DNA of 64,000 nt from Ecdyonurus torrentis (lineage: Eukaryota > Arthropoda > Insecta > Ephemeroptera > Heptageniidae). The DNA lies in the NCBI GenBank assembly GCA_949318235.1, contig OX439137.1, positions 5,936,641-6,000,640 of the forward strand, written 5' to 3'. The notes under the pieces are model-generated. The model was not told where the DNA came from and did no database searches. It saw only the letters and a list, made by a program, of their open reading frames with translations. The translations under genes and the position numbers were made by a program. Positions 11,047 to 28,739 of the stretch are shown here, one piece after another. How positions within the stretch are numbered: the first letter of the stretch is position 1; each line of letters starts with the position of its first letter.

Positions 11047-11183
11047 CCAGAGGTAGAAGTGAGGAGGGACTTGAGGGGACCTGTCCCCGCAAATGAATTT
11101 TGAATTAATTTTGGGCTTATGGAACTTCCCCTCTTTTTCCCCTTTAAGTCCCTGCATAAGAGTCAAGCCACTTCTACCCCTGA
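11047..11183. mobile_element. Short foldback element
   Basis: CAGAGGTAGAAGTG at the left is matched by CACTTCTACCCCTG at the right. The interior holds a second inverted pair (GAGGGGACCTGTCCCC area). It is about 137 bases and typical of a MITE. Confidence 0.65.
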
Positions 11184-12298
11184 TAATATCCAATATAACA
11201 TCTCCATATAATACTAATTTAACAAGATTTTTCATCAAACGACGTAGACACTTTTCTTCACTGTATAGTTAATAACAATAATTTTGCTGGTTTCCGTGTA
11301 TTTTTTCACTTTTCATTTATAATATACAAACGTAATTGATTATTTTCCTTAATTTATAAAATATTTAAATTTCTTAAAATTTAAATAATATATAATAATA
11401 ATAAAAAAATATTGGTGCCAAAAATCATATTGCACTTAACTTAATTGAAATAATTTTTTCATTTTTTTTTCTTGGCAAAGTAAAAGAGTAATTTATGTGA
11501 CGTATACATCCTAGTTAAATTTGATTATTTTATTTTTACATTATTTACCGAATAAAAACCACGTTATTGATTTTGTTTTAATGTATATATACATTTTAAA
11601 TTTTTATAAAATAATAGTTGTTTTCTTAATATTGATAATTTTATTACCATGCATTATTTTTCATTCAATATATATTTTGTGATTAAATTTATAAACATAA
11701 AATAAGATTCAACCAGTTCAACTTTGCAATACAGTACAAACAGTAGTAATAATAATAGAGCCATTCATGTGATGCAATATTTTTAACATGCAAACAGTTT
11801 GAGTATTTTTTTATAGAACATGCATTTAATTTCAGTAGCATATAGCCAAGATTTTGCAACGGGAGGGGTCCAGAATATAGTAAGCTTTGTAAAAGGCAGA
11901 ACCTACCCCCTTTGCCCATGTTTTTTTAGACCTGACGGGGGGTGTTCGGATTCCCAAAAAAACGCCCATTTAAATTTATAACATAATTATTGACAATACT
12001 GCATCATGAACTGGTTATATTCAGCTAATAAAAGTTGATGACTACATTTTTTTTTTTAAAAAATCCCAATATAGTTACAAGCAATTTTTTTTCCATAAAA
12101 TTCATACATTTTATTATAAATTATACAGTTTCATGTGCTGGATATGCAATTTTTGTACTGCATGATAATAAATAAATATGAAAAACAATAATCATATTTA
12201 AAAATGTATTATACATTTTTAATTAATAAAGAAAACCGTGGTTTTAATCTCTGTGGTATGACAATTTACATATACATAAAAACTTATAAACACATTTC

Positions 12299-17031
<4,733 letters not shown>

Positions 17032-17231
17032 NNNNNNNNNNNNNNNNNNNNNNNNNNNNNNNNNNNNNNNNNNNNNNNNNNNNNNNNNNNNNNNNNNNNN
17101 NNNNNNNNNNNNNNNNNNNNNNNNNNNNNNNNNNNNNNNNNNNNNNNNNNNNNNNNNNNNNNNNNNNNNNNNNNNNNNNNNNNNNNNNNNNNNNNNNNNN
17201 NNNNNNNNNNNNNNNNNNNNNNNNNNNNNNN
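17032..17231. other. Assembly gap (200 N)
   Basis: Exactly 200 unknown bases, the usual placeholder length for a scaffold join. The real size is unknown, and it may hide an exon. Confidence 0.99.
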
Positions 17232-17343
17232 ACGTATGGCGCATGCGTTGTTTTTAAAATTATAAGTGAATGGAACAAAAAAAAACAGCTAAACATATAT
17301 CGAGAAACTTGTAAATTGGCTTCTTAGTCTAATACATTCTAAT

Positions 17344-17508
17344 GATTAATAAAGTAACAACTGTTTTGAGGCTGAATTTAAGAGATTTCGCATATATCCA
17401 CTTTTTTTTCGACGTACTGCGTACTGCGCATGCGTAGTAAGTCGAAACGGAAGCGGATGTGAGCGAAATCCCTGATGGTCTTAAAACGGTTGTTTCTTTA
17501 TCAGTCCA
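17344..17508. mobile_element. Family E palindromic MITE, copy 1
   Basis: The arms read AACTGTTTTGAGGC...GATTTCGC and the complement GCGAAATC...CTTAAAACGG. The centre is GCGCATGCGTAGTAAGTCG. Copies lie at 53.1, 59.9 (half) and 60.85 kb. Confidence 0.8.
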
Positions 17509-18156
17509 TATCTAGTTCATATTAGACCATGAAACTGTTGGCATAAAAGAGCAAAGTACAAAGCATTACATGAAGTGCAAAGAACGTTTTTTTATGTCGC
17601 AATAGTTTTAATATTGTAATATATATATGAACTACATAGACTTTATATTCTTTCAATTATCTACATTCAAAGATATTATGATGAAAGTGGTTTTCATAGA
17701 GAAAAAAAATCACTTGTTTTAGTACATAGGCATCATTTATTTATGTACTGTACAGCTAAATAATTTTTGGAAAATTCTTCACAGTGTTGTAACATTATGT
17801 TTTTTAGTTTTTAGTTTAAATATATTTAAATATCACATATAAAAAATAAATTTCATAGAAATAAAAGAATGCAAAGAAAGCACCCCTTTGAGAATATTAT
17901 ATAACAATAATTCTCGGTGACATTTTATATTATTTTATAAACATATTTTTTTAATTCATCCAGGGAAAAATCAAGAAGAGAAGAATAAAGAATAAGACAA
18001 CTTTTGTTTTATTTAATCTATTGTGTTCAGGGTGCTAAATTTTTTCAACCTTTTAGTTTTAATCACATATACACACACACACATATATAAAAAAAAAATT
18101 CTCCCTTAATGCATTTCACATATTAATATTTCACGAACTTTTGCTTTATAACGTGA

Positions 18157-18163
18157 AAGAGAG

Positions 18164-18233
<70 letters not shown>
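18157..18233 (+). repeat. (GA)n microsatellite
   Basis: GA repeat, one frame slip at its start. Confidence 0.95.
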
Positions 18234-18236
<3 letters not shown>

Positions 18237-18556
18237 TATGTTTGTGCGTTTACGTAAAAAAAAAAGAAAAAGAAAAATACTTGTTTTATTTACATGTAAA
18301 GGTCTCTCAACGAATTTTTTAATTTGCTCAAAAAAAATCTTTTTTTCCATTTTTTTTTTAATATTATGATTTGATGGGGTACTGGAAAAAAAACTTTTTT
18401 TATATATATATAATACATAAAAATATTTTATAAAAAAGAAAGTCAGAGAGTCGGGATAAAAGATAGAGAAAGAAAAAAAGATTTTTGTATAGCTTTATAC
18501 AGTAATGAAAATTATGCATTAGTCCGTATCGAAAAAAAGGGGTTCTCCCTCCCATG

Positions 18557-18593
<37 letters not shown>
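18557..18593 (+). repeat. (CT)n microsatellite
   Basis: Uninterrupted CT repeat, 300 bases from the GA tract at 18157 and of opposite polarity. Confidence 0.95.
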
Positions 18594-18597
<4 letters not shown>

Positions 18598-19735
18598 ATA
18601 GTCTGTATATTTTTTCTTTTTGCTTCAAAGTCCTTTCTTTTCATTTACTCTGCGAATTAGATGACTGGAGGCCGGGGGTTGGGGGGTGGGGTTTGGGTAA
18701 GGGGGTGGAGAAAGGGAGTATTTTAAGAATAGTATATTATAAATATATAAGAATTAGATTTGAGGGTGGAAGAGAGATATAGAAATAAGAGAGAGAGAGA
18801 CGGAGATATTATGAAAATTAGATTTTGTGGGTGGGAGATGAGAGAGAGAGAGAGAGAGAGAGAGGAATGGCCAGAAAACATTATAATTATAAAATATAAA
18901 AGATGTTGCTGTGTTCTGTTGTTTGGTGGTATTTTTTATTTTATATAAAATTTTACATTATGCTCGCTTTGTTGTTTTCGTGATATTATAATAATACTGA
19001 AGTTATTTATATACTTTCACCGTATCTTTTGTATTAACTCTGCCTGCTTGCTTGCCTGGGCTCTTGTTTTTTGTGTGTTTATTTTTTTTTATACATATAT
19101 AAACATACCCTATGTATTATAAAATACCCTCTACTCTCTTTTTATGCTGTATCTCGTAAGGTGGATAATGAGAAGAAACTCTTTTACTCTCTCTCTCTCT
19201 CTTTCTCTGTCTGTCTTAAAATACAGTAAATTAGTAGAATGCTTTCTCTTTTGGGACTCATTTAAAATATTATGTTCATTGTTAGTATACATATTATTTG
19301 CATGGAAACGCTTTGTTTAATATCTATGATTATGCAAAAATTCTCCTTTTTTTATTTTTTTTTTAAGGAAAAGCTTTTTATGTATCCGTAATGTACCACT
19401 TCATGTTTGAATAAAATTAAATTTTACGTTAAAAACTAATAGTTAATAAAAGCTAATTGTACATTAATTTAATAAAATCAATTTCATACTAACAAAAAAG
19501 TACATTCTATAATAATTATGCTATTGCTATATTTAAAAAACAATTTTTCATTAGAATATAATTTTTCTATGTTGCATATTGACTATATATGGCAATAAGT
19601 TGTATGTATGTTATAAATCGTAATTAGTTATACGCAGTTATATTAGTAACATTTATAATATAATACAAATATAACATGCACACATACGTATGGTATTATA
19701 GAGAGCTCTGTTATATATGAAATTTTAGAATCTGA

Positions 19736-20140
19736 TTAAAGCCCTTGTCAACTTAGTTTTTTTTATCATTTATAATACTAGATTGATAATTACCATACCT
19801 TATTATCCATGAATTAGACACCAGCACGTTGATTTTGTATTTATTTTCATTTATTTTTATTTTAGCGGTTATTTCACGCATCTGACGCCACAATGTACCG
19901 ATGGGGTTGTGATAGGGGTAAGGAACTTGAAGGGGGGGGGGGGGTTAATTTTATAACGTGACCAGAGTGGTGATTGTGATTGGCGGTGGTACATTTGTGA
20001 CGTCAGATACGTGAAATAACCGTCAAAAAGAAAATAAATACAAAATAAACGTAGTGGTGTCTAATTCATGGATTATTAGGTATGGTAATTATCAATCTAG
20101 TATTCTAAATGATAAAAAAGTAAGTTGACAAGGGCTTTAA
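19736..20140. mobile_element. Family C TTAA-bounded MITE, copy 1
   Basis: TTAAAGCCCTTGTCAACTTA at the left and its complement at the right. The arms are about 130 bases each (including CCATGAATTAGACACCA) around a core with a G tract and one TGACGTCA. A second copy is at 55.4 kb. Confidence 0.9.
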
Positions 20141-20478
20141 GACGAAAGTTTTATTGATATCTTCCTTTCTCCATCTCCAGTTAAATACCATGCTGACTTT
20201 TTTCTTCCTCTTTCTTTTTAAGGCTATATGCAACCACTTCCAATACTTCTCCGCTTATACGAACATCCTTTCATCCATTACTATGGATAGGTCAGTGCCA
20301 AAAGGTATATATACAGTATAAGAACTAGTGAAAGCGTATAAACTATAAAGTATATATGTTTGACTTAACCTTCCACCTATATTATACGGTAAAATGTACT
20401 CTCGTAAGTGTCAACTTTTTGTAGCACGGTGGTATTATGCATGCTGGTTTATTGTGCGGAGATCACAAGTTGGCTTCT

Positions 20479-20511
<33 letters not shown>

Positions 20512-20651
20512 GATCGTGTGATATTATGCACTGAATGCGATCTCATGTTCTCCGCCCCCGCACGTTGATGAATGTGCGTATGCAAAAACGAAAATGTGTC
20601 ACAGTTTAAACGGTAGAAGAGGTATTTAGGCTTGACAGGTCTATTCATGAT

Positions 20652-20956
20652 AGCTCGTTCTATAAACTATATACACACAACTCTTGAGCCTTTTCCTTTG
20701 TTAAAAACATCTAATCATGACGTCATTACCTGTTTACTACGTTTATATAATATGGTTGATCAATGATAATTGTTATTTCTTTGTTTAGAACGTTGAATTT
20801 GATAAGAATGAACGAAACTTTACAAAAAATTGTTCCATTCTTAACATGCAACTCAATTTTATCGGCTCAAAAACAAGATCAACCAATGAATGTGTCTTAT
20901 TTTGTTGGCCAGCTAATCACTGTTAATGAGATTTACTATACTTTACAGAACAAGCT
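20652..20956 (+). mobile_element. Family H element, copy 1
   Basis: AGCTCGTTCTATAAACTA at the left and TTTACAGAACAAGCT at the right are imperfect terminal inverted repeats. The element is about 305 bases and matches, in reverse, the two copies at 35.6-36.3 kb. It contains ATGACGTCAT. Confidence 0.8.
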
Positions 20957-21935
20957 GATGTCTCCAGTTATGAAGTCCTGGCAGTAAAAGGTGATGGCCC
21001 ACGCCAAGTCAGAGGTATCTCAACACAGGTGTTTCCAATCCCTCTCATTCATTTCTATTAAATCACGCGTTATTATGAGTTTATCCTGTTGTCTCTTCTG
21101 GAATTCTTTTTTTGATTTGTTATTATTATCTATAAATACTGATTAAATTAAAATAGCATGTGTAACAATACAAAAATCTTATTTATCATTTTCAAACATA
21201 AATTAAAATTTTATGTATAAAATACTTTAACCCGTTTAGAAAATTTAAATATAAAATATAATATAGTTTTTTTTTCTATAAATAGTTGACATTAGATGAT
21301 ATTAAAATTCTTTTATATATGAAAATATAATAATAATAATTCATATAAAATATAATATTAAAGAAAAGAAAATGAAAAAAATAAAAAAGAATAATAAAAA
21401 GATGTCATAGTTATACAAAAGAAGTGCCTTGAGTTATATTTGAGAAATATGATATCAGTTGGTATGAGAGAGAGAGAGAGGAGAAGGAAAAAAGAAAAAA
21501 AAAGAGAATTTTTGCGATAATTATGTTTTTTTCTTTTTTTTTACGTACACATACACACACACACTATTTCAGACTTGACTTAAATTAAAAATTGAGAGAA
21601 AAGCGAGGGAAAAAATATCATCTTACGTACGAAAAAAAAAATGAAGGAAAGTAATTAAAAAATCTACTGTTTTTTTTTTCTGAGCCTCCTTATATTATTT
21701 TTAACATTAAGAAAACTCATAAGTCGTAATCAACACGGAAAAAATATTATTCCCCAAAATCTCAAGAAATATTATTAACATTTGTTTAGAAATGGCCAAG
21801 AGCTATTTCATGTTTTCTTTATCTTTAAAAAAATAATACTTTTTTGGATTTTCACAATTTGGTTTAATTTATTATGTATATGTTAATGTTATAATTTATC
21901 AGTGATTATAATATTAATTGAGATCAGAGTTTTAA
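20957..21935. other. AT-rich non-coding stretch
   Basis: No gene. There are short GA and AC runs near 21470 and 21550. Confidence 0.45.
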
Positions 21936-21943
21936 CACAAACA

Positions 21944-22004
<61 letters not shown>
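21936..22004 (+). repeat. (AC)n microsatellite
   Basis: AC repeat, imperfect in its first 14 bases. Confidence 0.95.
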
Positions 22005-22006
<2 letters not shown>

Positions 22007-22049
22007 TATACTGACCTTTTGTAATTTGTATAATATATATAGTATAGTC

Positions 22050-22388
22050 TTAAGGCGAGAAATCAGCTATTGCAGGGTTTCAGTCAAAAGTTGTGAAGAA
22101 AACAAAATCTAAAATGTGTACAGTGATACATTAGGATGGGTAAAAACGTAAAAAAAATTGGGAGGTTGCCATGCTAAATTTTAAATTATGACTTTTTTTT
22201 GAAAATTTAGTCTCATAAGAGCTATTTTTAAATTCTATAATTATTTTATCTCTTATCTGATGGTCACTAGTTCTGAAAATTTTATCAAAGGTAGCTGTTA
22301 CTATTAACTTTCAAATGGCATCATAAAATTTGGAAGTTTGTGTTTTAGATTTCAAAAAAAAAAAAAGACCAACTATATACAACCCATA
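22050..22388 (+). mobile_element. Family F element, copy 2
   Basis: Begins TTAAGGCGAGAAATCAG and runs parallel to the copies at 7.8 and 30.2 kb. The right TTAA is degraded (ACAACCCATAA). Confidence 0.75.
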
Positions 22389-23174
22389 ATATAAACTTAA
22401 TACTAAAACAATGACTAAAAATATTACTTTTGGTATAACAAAAGTGCATTAACAAATATATTCATGTCTTTTTTGTAACTTTGCGCAGCATATTGTTAAA
22501 TAACTTTGTTTTATTAATTTGAAATAATTATATTGCAGCTTAGTTACAAAAGAATAAATACGTAAACAAAACTAAATATTTTATTATTTTTACTTCTATC
22601 AATGCTTTTTTTATGAAGAAAAACCATCATGATCATTATGTTTATAGGAATGAAAATTATTAATTCAATAATGTGTATATTAAATATTAATCTGAATTTA
22701 ATAAGAGTTTTATCACAAATTATTAAGTAATCTTTTAAATTTCTACAAAATCAAATGATTATAAAGCTTACAGTATACTTTCTTTTAAATGTTACAGTTT
22801 GAATCGTTTTGGTGACTTAATTTCAAAGAGGTTTTACTAACAAAATTCATACGTCATACGCTGTATAGGACTTTAGTAATAAAAACCACTGCCATCTTAA
22901 TCCTGAAATATGTACAATGTAGAGGACAACAATGCAATAAAAATTAAAATCCAAGAGTACATACATACTATGTCTTATGAAATTTTGTTCTTTGCCTTTA
23001 CTCTATAAGGCAATAGAGTACAATTTTATATGACATTCTGTATGTTTGTCACTGATCTATCTGAGGCGTATTATGTATATCCTGTAGTATAGGCAATTTG
23101 TTGAACAGATATGTTTAACAGGTCACATAATCAGCGCCTGGTACCAAAGATTGTAAGAATGTTATTCATTCATT
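22389..23174. other. AT-rich non-coding stretch
   Basis: No coding frame, splice pair or repeat recognised. Confidence 0.4.
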
Positions 23175-23367
23175 CATGGAGAAAAATAAATACCCAATAA
23201 TTATGCTAGCCCTTTTTTAGCACAATTTGTTCAACATGGCATAATTTATGCTATATTGCATAATAATGATGCTATTTAGCATAAATATTATTTTGTTCTA
23301 ATTTCGCCTAATGTATGCTATAAGGACACAAATGCAGCATAAATTACGTAATTTGTTCTTTCTGTGA
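23175..23367 (-). mobile_element. Family G element, copy 1
   Basis: It shares ATTATGCTAGCCC, GCATAATTTATGCTATATTG and GCAGCATAAATTACGTAATT with the other G copies. The family is built of repeated ATAATTTATGCTA words, so its interior is itself partly palindromic. Confidence 0.7.
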
Positions 23368-23821
23368 GCACGTAATGTATTATACACGACATATAATTTT
23401 ATCTAATTACATTTTTGCATGAGTTTAAAAGATAAAAAAATGAAAATAATAAATATACAGATATTTTTTCAGTGTTTTAAAAAGCCATATATAATATAAT
23501 GTTACAAAAGTTATATGATGAAAGCAAAAAGCAGAGGGGTCGATAAGGATAATAATAATAATGATATAGCATCAAGTAAAAGCTTCGAATAGATTAAATA
23601 TTTTTGTTGTATAAGATTTCAGTATGAGAGAGAAAGAAAAAGAAAAAAAGCCGACTGACTCGATGTTTAATAACAATCTCTGTGTCATACTTTTTTTCTT
23701 CTTTGTTATCGTGTAAAATATAAAGAAAATACAAAGAAATATATTTTTAAATAATGTATAAAAATATATATATCTTGAGATGTTACATTTTAATATTATA
23801 TTTTATATACGTCAGAGATGG

Positions 23822-23913
23822 GTTAGCCATCAAGGAGCATTGACGCCAAAGCATCCATGAAGATTGTTCTCAACAAGAGGGTTATAGGAGAGGAACGGTG
23901 TGAGTTTGTGCTG
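23822..23913 (-). other. Exon-like fragment, coding status unclear
   Basis: Locally higher GC, bounded on the minus strand by an acceptor-like AAATCCACAG and a donor-like GTATAT. One frame ends TIFMDALASMLLDG and then a stop, and another ends HGCFGVNAP and then a stop. All frames stop before the donor. It could be a terminal exon, an untranslated exon or nothing. Confidence 0.15.
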
Positions 23914-23995
23914 TGGATTTAGAATTCTAAAACAAACTTCATTTCATATATTAGATATTTCACATAATTGTACAATATTATTTCAAAATCATTAC

Positions 23996-23999
<4 letters not shown>

Positions 24000-24087
<88 letters not shown>
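24000..24087. repeat. (TA)n microsatellite
   Basis: Uninterrupted AT/TA alternation. Confidence 0.97.
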
Positions 24088-24088
<1 letters not shown>

Positions 24089-24851
24089 CAAATCTGTAGT
24101 AAAAGATCAATGCTTTTATGCTTTCTAACAATTGGCTGTACATTTTTACAGAATGTATAGCAAGTGTACGCAATCACAAGACGAATGGTAGTAGACGTAG
24201 TAGACGTCCCATGGTAGTAAAATGCTTCTGCAATGCGTTTTCTTTTCTTTTCTTTCCATTTTTTTTTTTTTTTTTTTTTTTTTTAATAACAGTCAACTTT
24301 ATTTTCATATTTGTTTATCAAAATTTGCAGGCATTGAAATTATTTCATTAGACCAATAGTTATGTTGAAAAATTGAAGTGCATATTAAAATGACATATTA
24401 CACATGTATAATTTACATATTTTTTTAATCAAGCTCGTATAAGTAACGTATATATTTCTATCCAAACTTCTATTTTTCCTTTGATATATTTTAATATTTT
24501 ACTAGAACCTGTAAGAATTTTCAATTCTTACAACCTTGAAATTAGATGATTTAGTGCTTTAAAGAAAACTTGTAAAAATACACAAAAATCTGACTCTTAA
24601 AAAAAAAAAAAGAAAAAAAAAAAAACTATTTAAAAATTTAACAGATGACATATTTTTATAAATTTTAGAGCCTATTACACCTCATGTTAATTTTAAAGAT
24701 TTGTTCTTATCTTTTATCATCACATATCTTAAAATCGTCTATCTTGAAGTACATTGAAAAATATGAAAATAGAAATCTTGAAATATAGAGTTGATATTTA
24801 AGTTATTATTAGTTACTTATTACACTTTTTATTGATAAAGATTGATATGTT

Positions 24852-24919
<68 letters not shown>
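24852..24919 (+). repeat. (AG)n microsatellite
   Basis: Uninterrupted AG repeat. Confidence 0.96.
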
Positions 24920-24923
<4 letters not shown>

Positions 24924-25299
24924 TGCAGATCAGATTAATTTTCAACAATTTTCATTTTTCTGTTAGGCCGAGGTAAAAAGTGGTGTTAAAAACCTTCGCG
25001 GCCCAATCATGAATGTAAGAAAGTCTGTGCTTATAGCCAATCTATTTCTGCTGCATTTTATTATGTATAACTATATAATTTATATTTACTTGCGTCTCTT
25101 ATAAAAATTGCAATGAATTAAAACAAAAAAGGATAAGGTAGCCTACAACAGATGAATTAATATGACTTGATGAATTAAAATGATTTATATAATTATTTTA
25201 TGCATTAACTTAATTTTTATTGATTACTATATTGATTTATTATTTATTTACTTTTTGTTACATAAAATGTTTTTTTCTTTTTGTAAATTAAATTATTCA

Positions 25300-25454
25300 T
25301 TACTGAAACTAGAAAGTTGTTCTGCAATAAAATTTATATCGGCTTTGGAAAAATAAATTATTAGCCTAAAATAAAGCACGTAAAAGGTGTGTGCATAGTA
25401 TCCCTCATTTAAATGTTTCCAACGTCGGTAAATTAAAAGTACAAAGTACAAAGT

Positions 25455-25493
<39 letters not shown>

Positions 25494-25590
25494 GATGCAA
25501 TGCTCTCTAAAGAATAAGAAATTAGGGGAACCTATTAAGTTTTCCCCGCGCGCTTTACCAACTATATATATTGCAAAAACCATAATCCAT
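25300..25590 (+). repeat. Dispersed repeat R, copy 1
   Basis: Shares CACGTAAAAGG...CTCATTTAAAT, an A-rich tract and TTTCCCCGCGCGCT with 40.1-40.4 kb. It may be an old SINE or MITE. The family is not recognised. Confidence 0.5.
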
Positions 25591-25774
25591 TAGGCATTGC
25601 ATTTTGTATCTCGCCAAAAATAGACCAGAACCTATAGGCATTTTGAAAGCCTGGTCATTTGGTCAGCTTGACCTTAATTTACGAGAAATTAATGTCATGT
25701 GTTCTTATACCGCTGAAAATATTTGCTCACTTTTTTATTATTGGCTATTTATTATTATTATTATTTTAACCGAG

Positions 25775-26163
25775 ATAATATGGCCCAGTGGTGAAGACAG
25801 CTGACCCGTAACTCTGTACTCCTCACCGAATATAGGTTTGAGCCACTGCTGGGTGCGTACGTGAGGTGTGAGAGCACAACACGTTACACGATGCATATTT
25901 ACATGCATTTCATGACGACGCACAGCATTCGGGAGGTGCATGATTGATGTGATTGCACCGACCAGCCTTCCTAGACGTTTCCACGGTTTCTCTAGGCTGT
26001 CATGGCGTATACCGGGCTGTGTTCTTAGGCCGTGGCCAGCCCGTGTAAACTTTTCCGTTGATTGGAAATTCCTTACCTGTTGATAAGACAATGTCTTGAC
26101 TGGGCCTGGGATTGGTGCAGTACAATAATACAATATGACATACAAAAAAAAAAAAAAAAAAAA
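25775..26163 (+). mobile_element. tRNA-derived SINE with poly-A tail
   Basis: About 390 bases of markedly higher GC than its surroundings. An RNA polymerase III A box is seen (TGGCCCAGTGGT, 25781-25792) and a B box (GGTTTGAGCCA, 25835-25845). A unique body follows and then an A21 tail (26143-26163). The head resembles a degenerate tRNA but lacks a proper cloverleaf, so it is not a tRNA gene. SINEs move with a LINE partner's enzymes and encode no protein. The one 135-codon frame across it is antisense to the element and not a gene. Confidence 0.8.
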
Positions 26164-26898
26164 GTAGAACGCGTATAATTTAAATTTCTCAGCACTAACT
26201 GCAATAGATATCTCAAAAATCAGTTAAAGAATGGTAATGCAATGCTATAAACGATAGGAAATTATAAATTGCGCTTTTGGTTGGTTATACGTCACCATTT
26301 GGTAATAAGCATTTGAAATTAGAGTCAACGCAATTTATATTTAAATCCAGTCAAAAAGTCATTTTACTTTACAAAAACAAAGATACCAATATAAACAATA
26401 AAATTTAATTATTAATTACAAATATTTTGTATTGTAATTATTTTACGTATATATATTATGAAAAAAAAAAAAAGGTAATAATATTTAGCAATAAAATAAA
26501 ATGCTTATAACAATGTAGAGTAGAGATATAATATTATAATATTTTTTCTTTCTTGCATAATACAATATTCTTCTATATAAAAATCGATTTGATTTTATAA
26601 ATTAAAAAAATTTATATATAATAATAATTCTGTGTATATAAAAATGAATATAATATATTAATAATAATAGTATATATGAGATGAAGTTATTATAATATTG
26701 GATAAACTTGGTATAATACATATATATTTATATAATAAATCCCTTGGGCGCAAGCGTATAATATTATAATATAGACTCCTCCTTCCATAATACTTTTCTT
26801 TCTCTTGTATATTTTTATATATTATAAAATAAAAGCCTGGTTATTTCATCTTATGATAATAATTGAAGCACTGTGCTCCATGAGAGAGACTGCGGCCC

Positions 26899-26900
<2 letters not shown>
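26164..26900. other. AT-rich non-coding stretch
   Basis: ATAATATTATAA-type low complexity. No gene. Confidence 0.5.

Positions 26901-26971
<71 letters not shown>
26901..26971 (+). repeat. (CT)n microsatellite
   Basis: Uninterrupted CT repeat. The leucine/serine frames across it are artefacts. Confidence 0.96.
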
Positions 26972-26972
<1 letters not shown>

Positions 26973-27037
26973 GGGGTGCACCGAACATCCAGTCATTCCT
27001 TTGTCTTTGCATCAATGTTGTTAATTATGCCAAAGTG

Positions 27038-27038
<1 letters not shown>

Positions 27039-27076
<38 letters not shown>
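27039..27076 (+). repeat. (CT)n microsatellite
   Basis: Second CT tract 67 bases after the first. Confidence 0.95.
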
Positions 27077-27078
<2 letters not shown>

Positions 27079-27688
27079 CATAGCTGGCTGTCTACTCACT
27101 GTTTTTTTTTTCTATTTCCTCTTCTCCTATAAACTTATCTTATTTTAGCTTTCTCTTTGCCAAAATTGTGCATTTTATTCATTATTGATGACTAAAGAAA
27201 GCTATTGAAATATTTTATTATGTCTGCTTCCGCTTTATAAATTGACATGGATGGTTTTGCTATATATTATTGTCGTTTGTTGTTGAGGTTATAGTTATAT
27301 AATCGTAAGCTAGGCATGAAGTCTGCAAGTTAGTAACTCACGCTTTCAAACATGTATTTAAATATATTATGACGAGTAATTAATTTAATTTACCACACAC
27401 ATATGTGTGTTATCTTGTAAGGTTTATACCTCACCTTTTAAAAAAAAAATGTATTTTTTCATACGCTCATTTTTATTATTATTATTTTTATTTTTATTAT
27501 ATAAAGACTAAAGACGATTTATATGTTTTAATTTAAACCAGAAACGGATAATTAGCTGCAACCTATATTCATTAGTTCGTCTATATGTTGTCTGTCTAAA
27601 TTTCGTATATCTTCTCTTCTTATTCTCTGTACTATAACTTTCATTTTCATTTCATTTCACTTTTTTTCTCTGTATTTTTCTAAGTCCC

Positions 27689-27691
<3 letters not shown>

Positions 27692-27739
<48 letters not shown>
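27692..27739 (+). repeat. (CT)n microsatellite
   Basis: CT repeat within a wider pyrimidine-rich stretch. Confidence 0.95.
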
Positions 27740-27749
<10 letters not shown>

Positions 27750-28470
27750 TCTATTTTTTATGTTTCGGTCGTCTCTGTCTCTCTCGCTCACACACAATGT
27801 CACACACAATGTAACATGCAACGTATTTTTTAAAAAGTCGTACATAATTGCATGAGTAGATAAATGTTTACCAGTTTAGCACTTTTTTTTTTCTTAAATG
27901 AAGCTGAAAAAAGTTTTCGGAAAACAATCCCAATTAGCAAATGCTATCTTCTGCTTACATATGGCGGCAAACTCGTGCAATTGCAAACCAAGTGGTGCAA
28001 TCAGCAATCAGACTTTTGTGATAAAAGATAGTAATTATATCATTATTATTATAAAAAAAGTTAAGAAATACAAATAAAGACTGCGATTCTTTAATAGGCG
28101 TTTAAAAATTCATCGGGTGAGAGTTTAAGTGTCGTAAGAAAAAAAAAATGTGATGCAATACTTGAAGCTCTTATAAACAAAACATAAAAGGTTTAAAATA
28201 TTAAAAATATTGCTTCATTTGTTTAATTTTTTTAAAGATATACAACAATTAAACAATTTAGGTTGACCCCCTCCCTTTTATCTCCTTACACATAATAATA
28301 TGTTAACCAAGAGGGTGACCGACTTGGACTGGAAATCCAAGAACTTTATTTTAACAAAACTTTTTTATGTATTATTTATATCGAACAAGACAAATATTGT
28401 AATTTTTAAATAAAATTGAAGGAATTTAAAAAAAAAGTGTTTTGTTCCGAAGAAAGTTTAAATATATTGG
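27740..28470. other. Non-coding stretch
   Basis: AT-rich. No supported feature. Confidence 0.4.
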
Positions 28471-28623
28471 TGTAGGCTTTCACGGTTCGATGTATGTAAG
28501 TTAATGCTAGTCTCATTGACCCTTGCAGGATAACCGTGGCGGGTGTTGTTCTTCTCCTTGTTGTCTTGACGACGTTTTACGTCCAGCGTTGGACGCATCT
28601 TCAGGTTTGTGTATGCCGGGATT
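28471..28623 (-). mobile_element. Likely Penelope-like retroelement terminal fragment
   Basis: On the minus strand, CCTGAAGATGCGTCCAACGC leads into TGGACGTAAAACGTCGTC. Penelope-like element termini typically carry a CTGAAGATG...hairpin...AAACGTCGTC block, which derives from a hammerhead ribozyme. The fragment also carries GTAGGCTTTCACGGTTCGAT. No reverse transcriptase frame is present. The identification rests on the motif only. Confidence 0.5.
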
Positions 28624-28739
28624 GCCGGGTGATGTTTGATGTTGCTCTCTCTTCTTATATACCTTATACGAGCAGTTTTAATGATATTTTTTATTTAAAA
28701 AAAAGTTTCTATTTCAACTTAAACAGTTATAGCGCTTAA

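Larger units (their letters stand above)
8138..12298. other. Intergenic AT-rich DNA 3' of the homeobox gene
   Basis: About 4 kb with no supported gene. It contains a perfect hairpin (9482), a diverged repeat (10515) and a foldback (11047), listed separately. A TTTATT near 12110-12115 is a possible minus-strand AATAAA for the homeobox gene, but such hexamers are common in this composition. Confidence 0.5.
17509..19735. other. Non-coding DNA with GA/CT microsatellites
   Basis: No gene seen. It contains a G-rich patch at 18670-18715 and the microsatellites listed separately. Confidence 0.5.

Noticed and set aside
25781..25850. A tRNA gene
   Set aside because: A and B boxes are present, but the arms do not pair into a cloverleaf and the unit continues into a SINE body with a poly-A tail.
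25738..26145. 135-codon minus-strand protein
   Set aside because: It runs antisense through the SINE; no domain, and explained by the element's higher GC.
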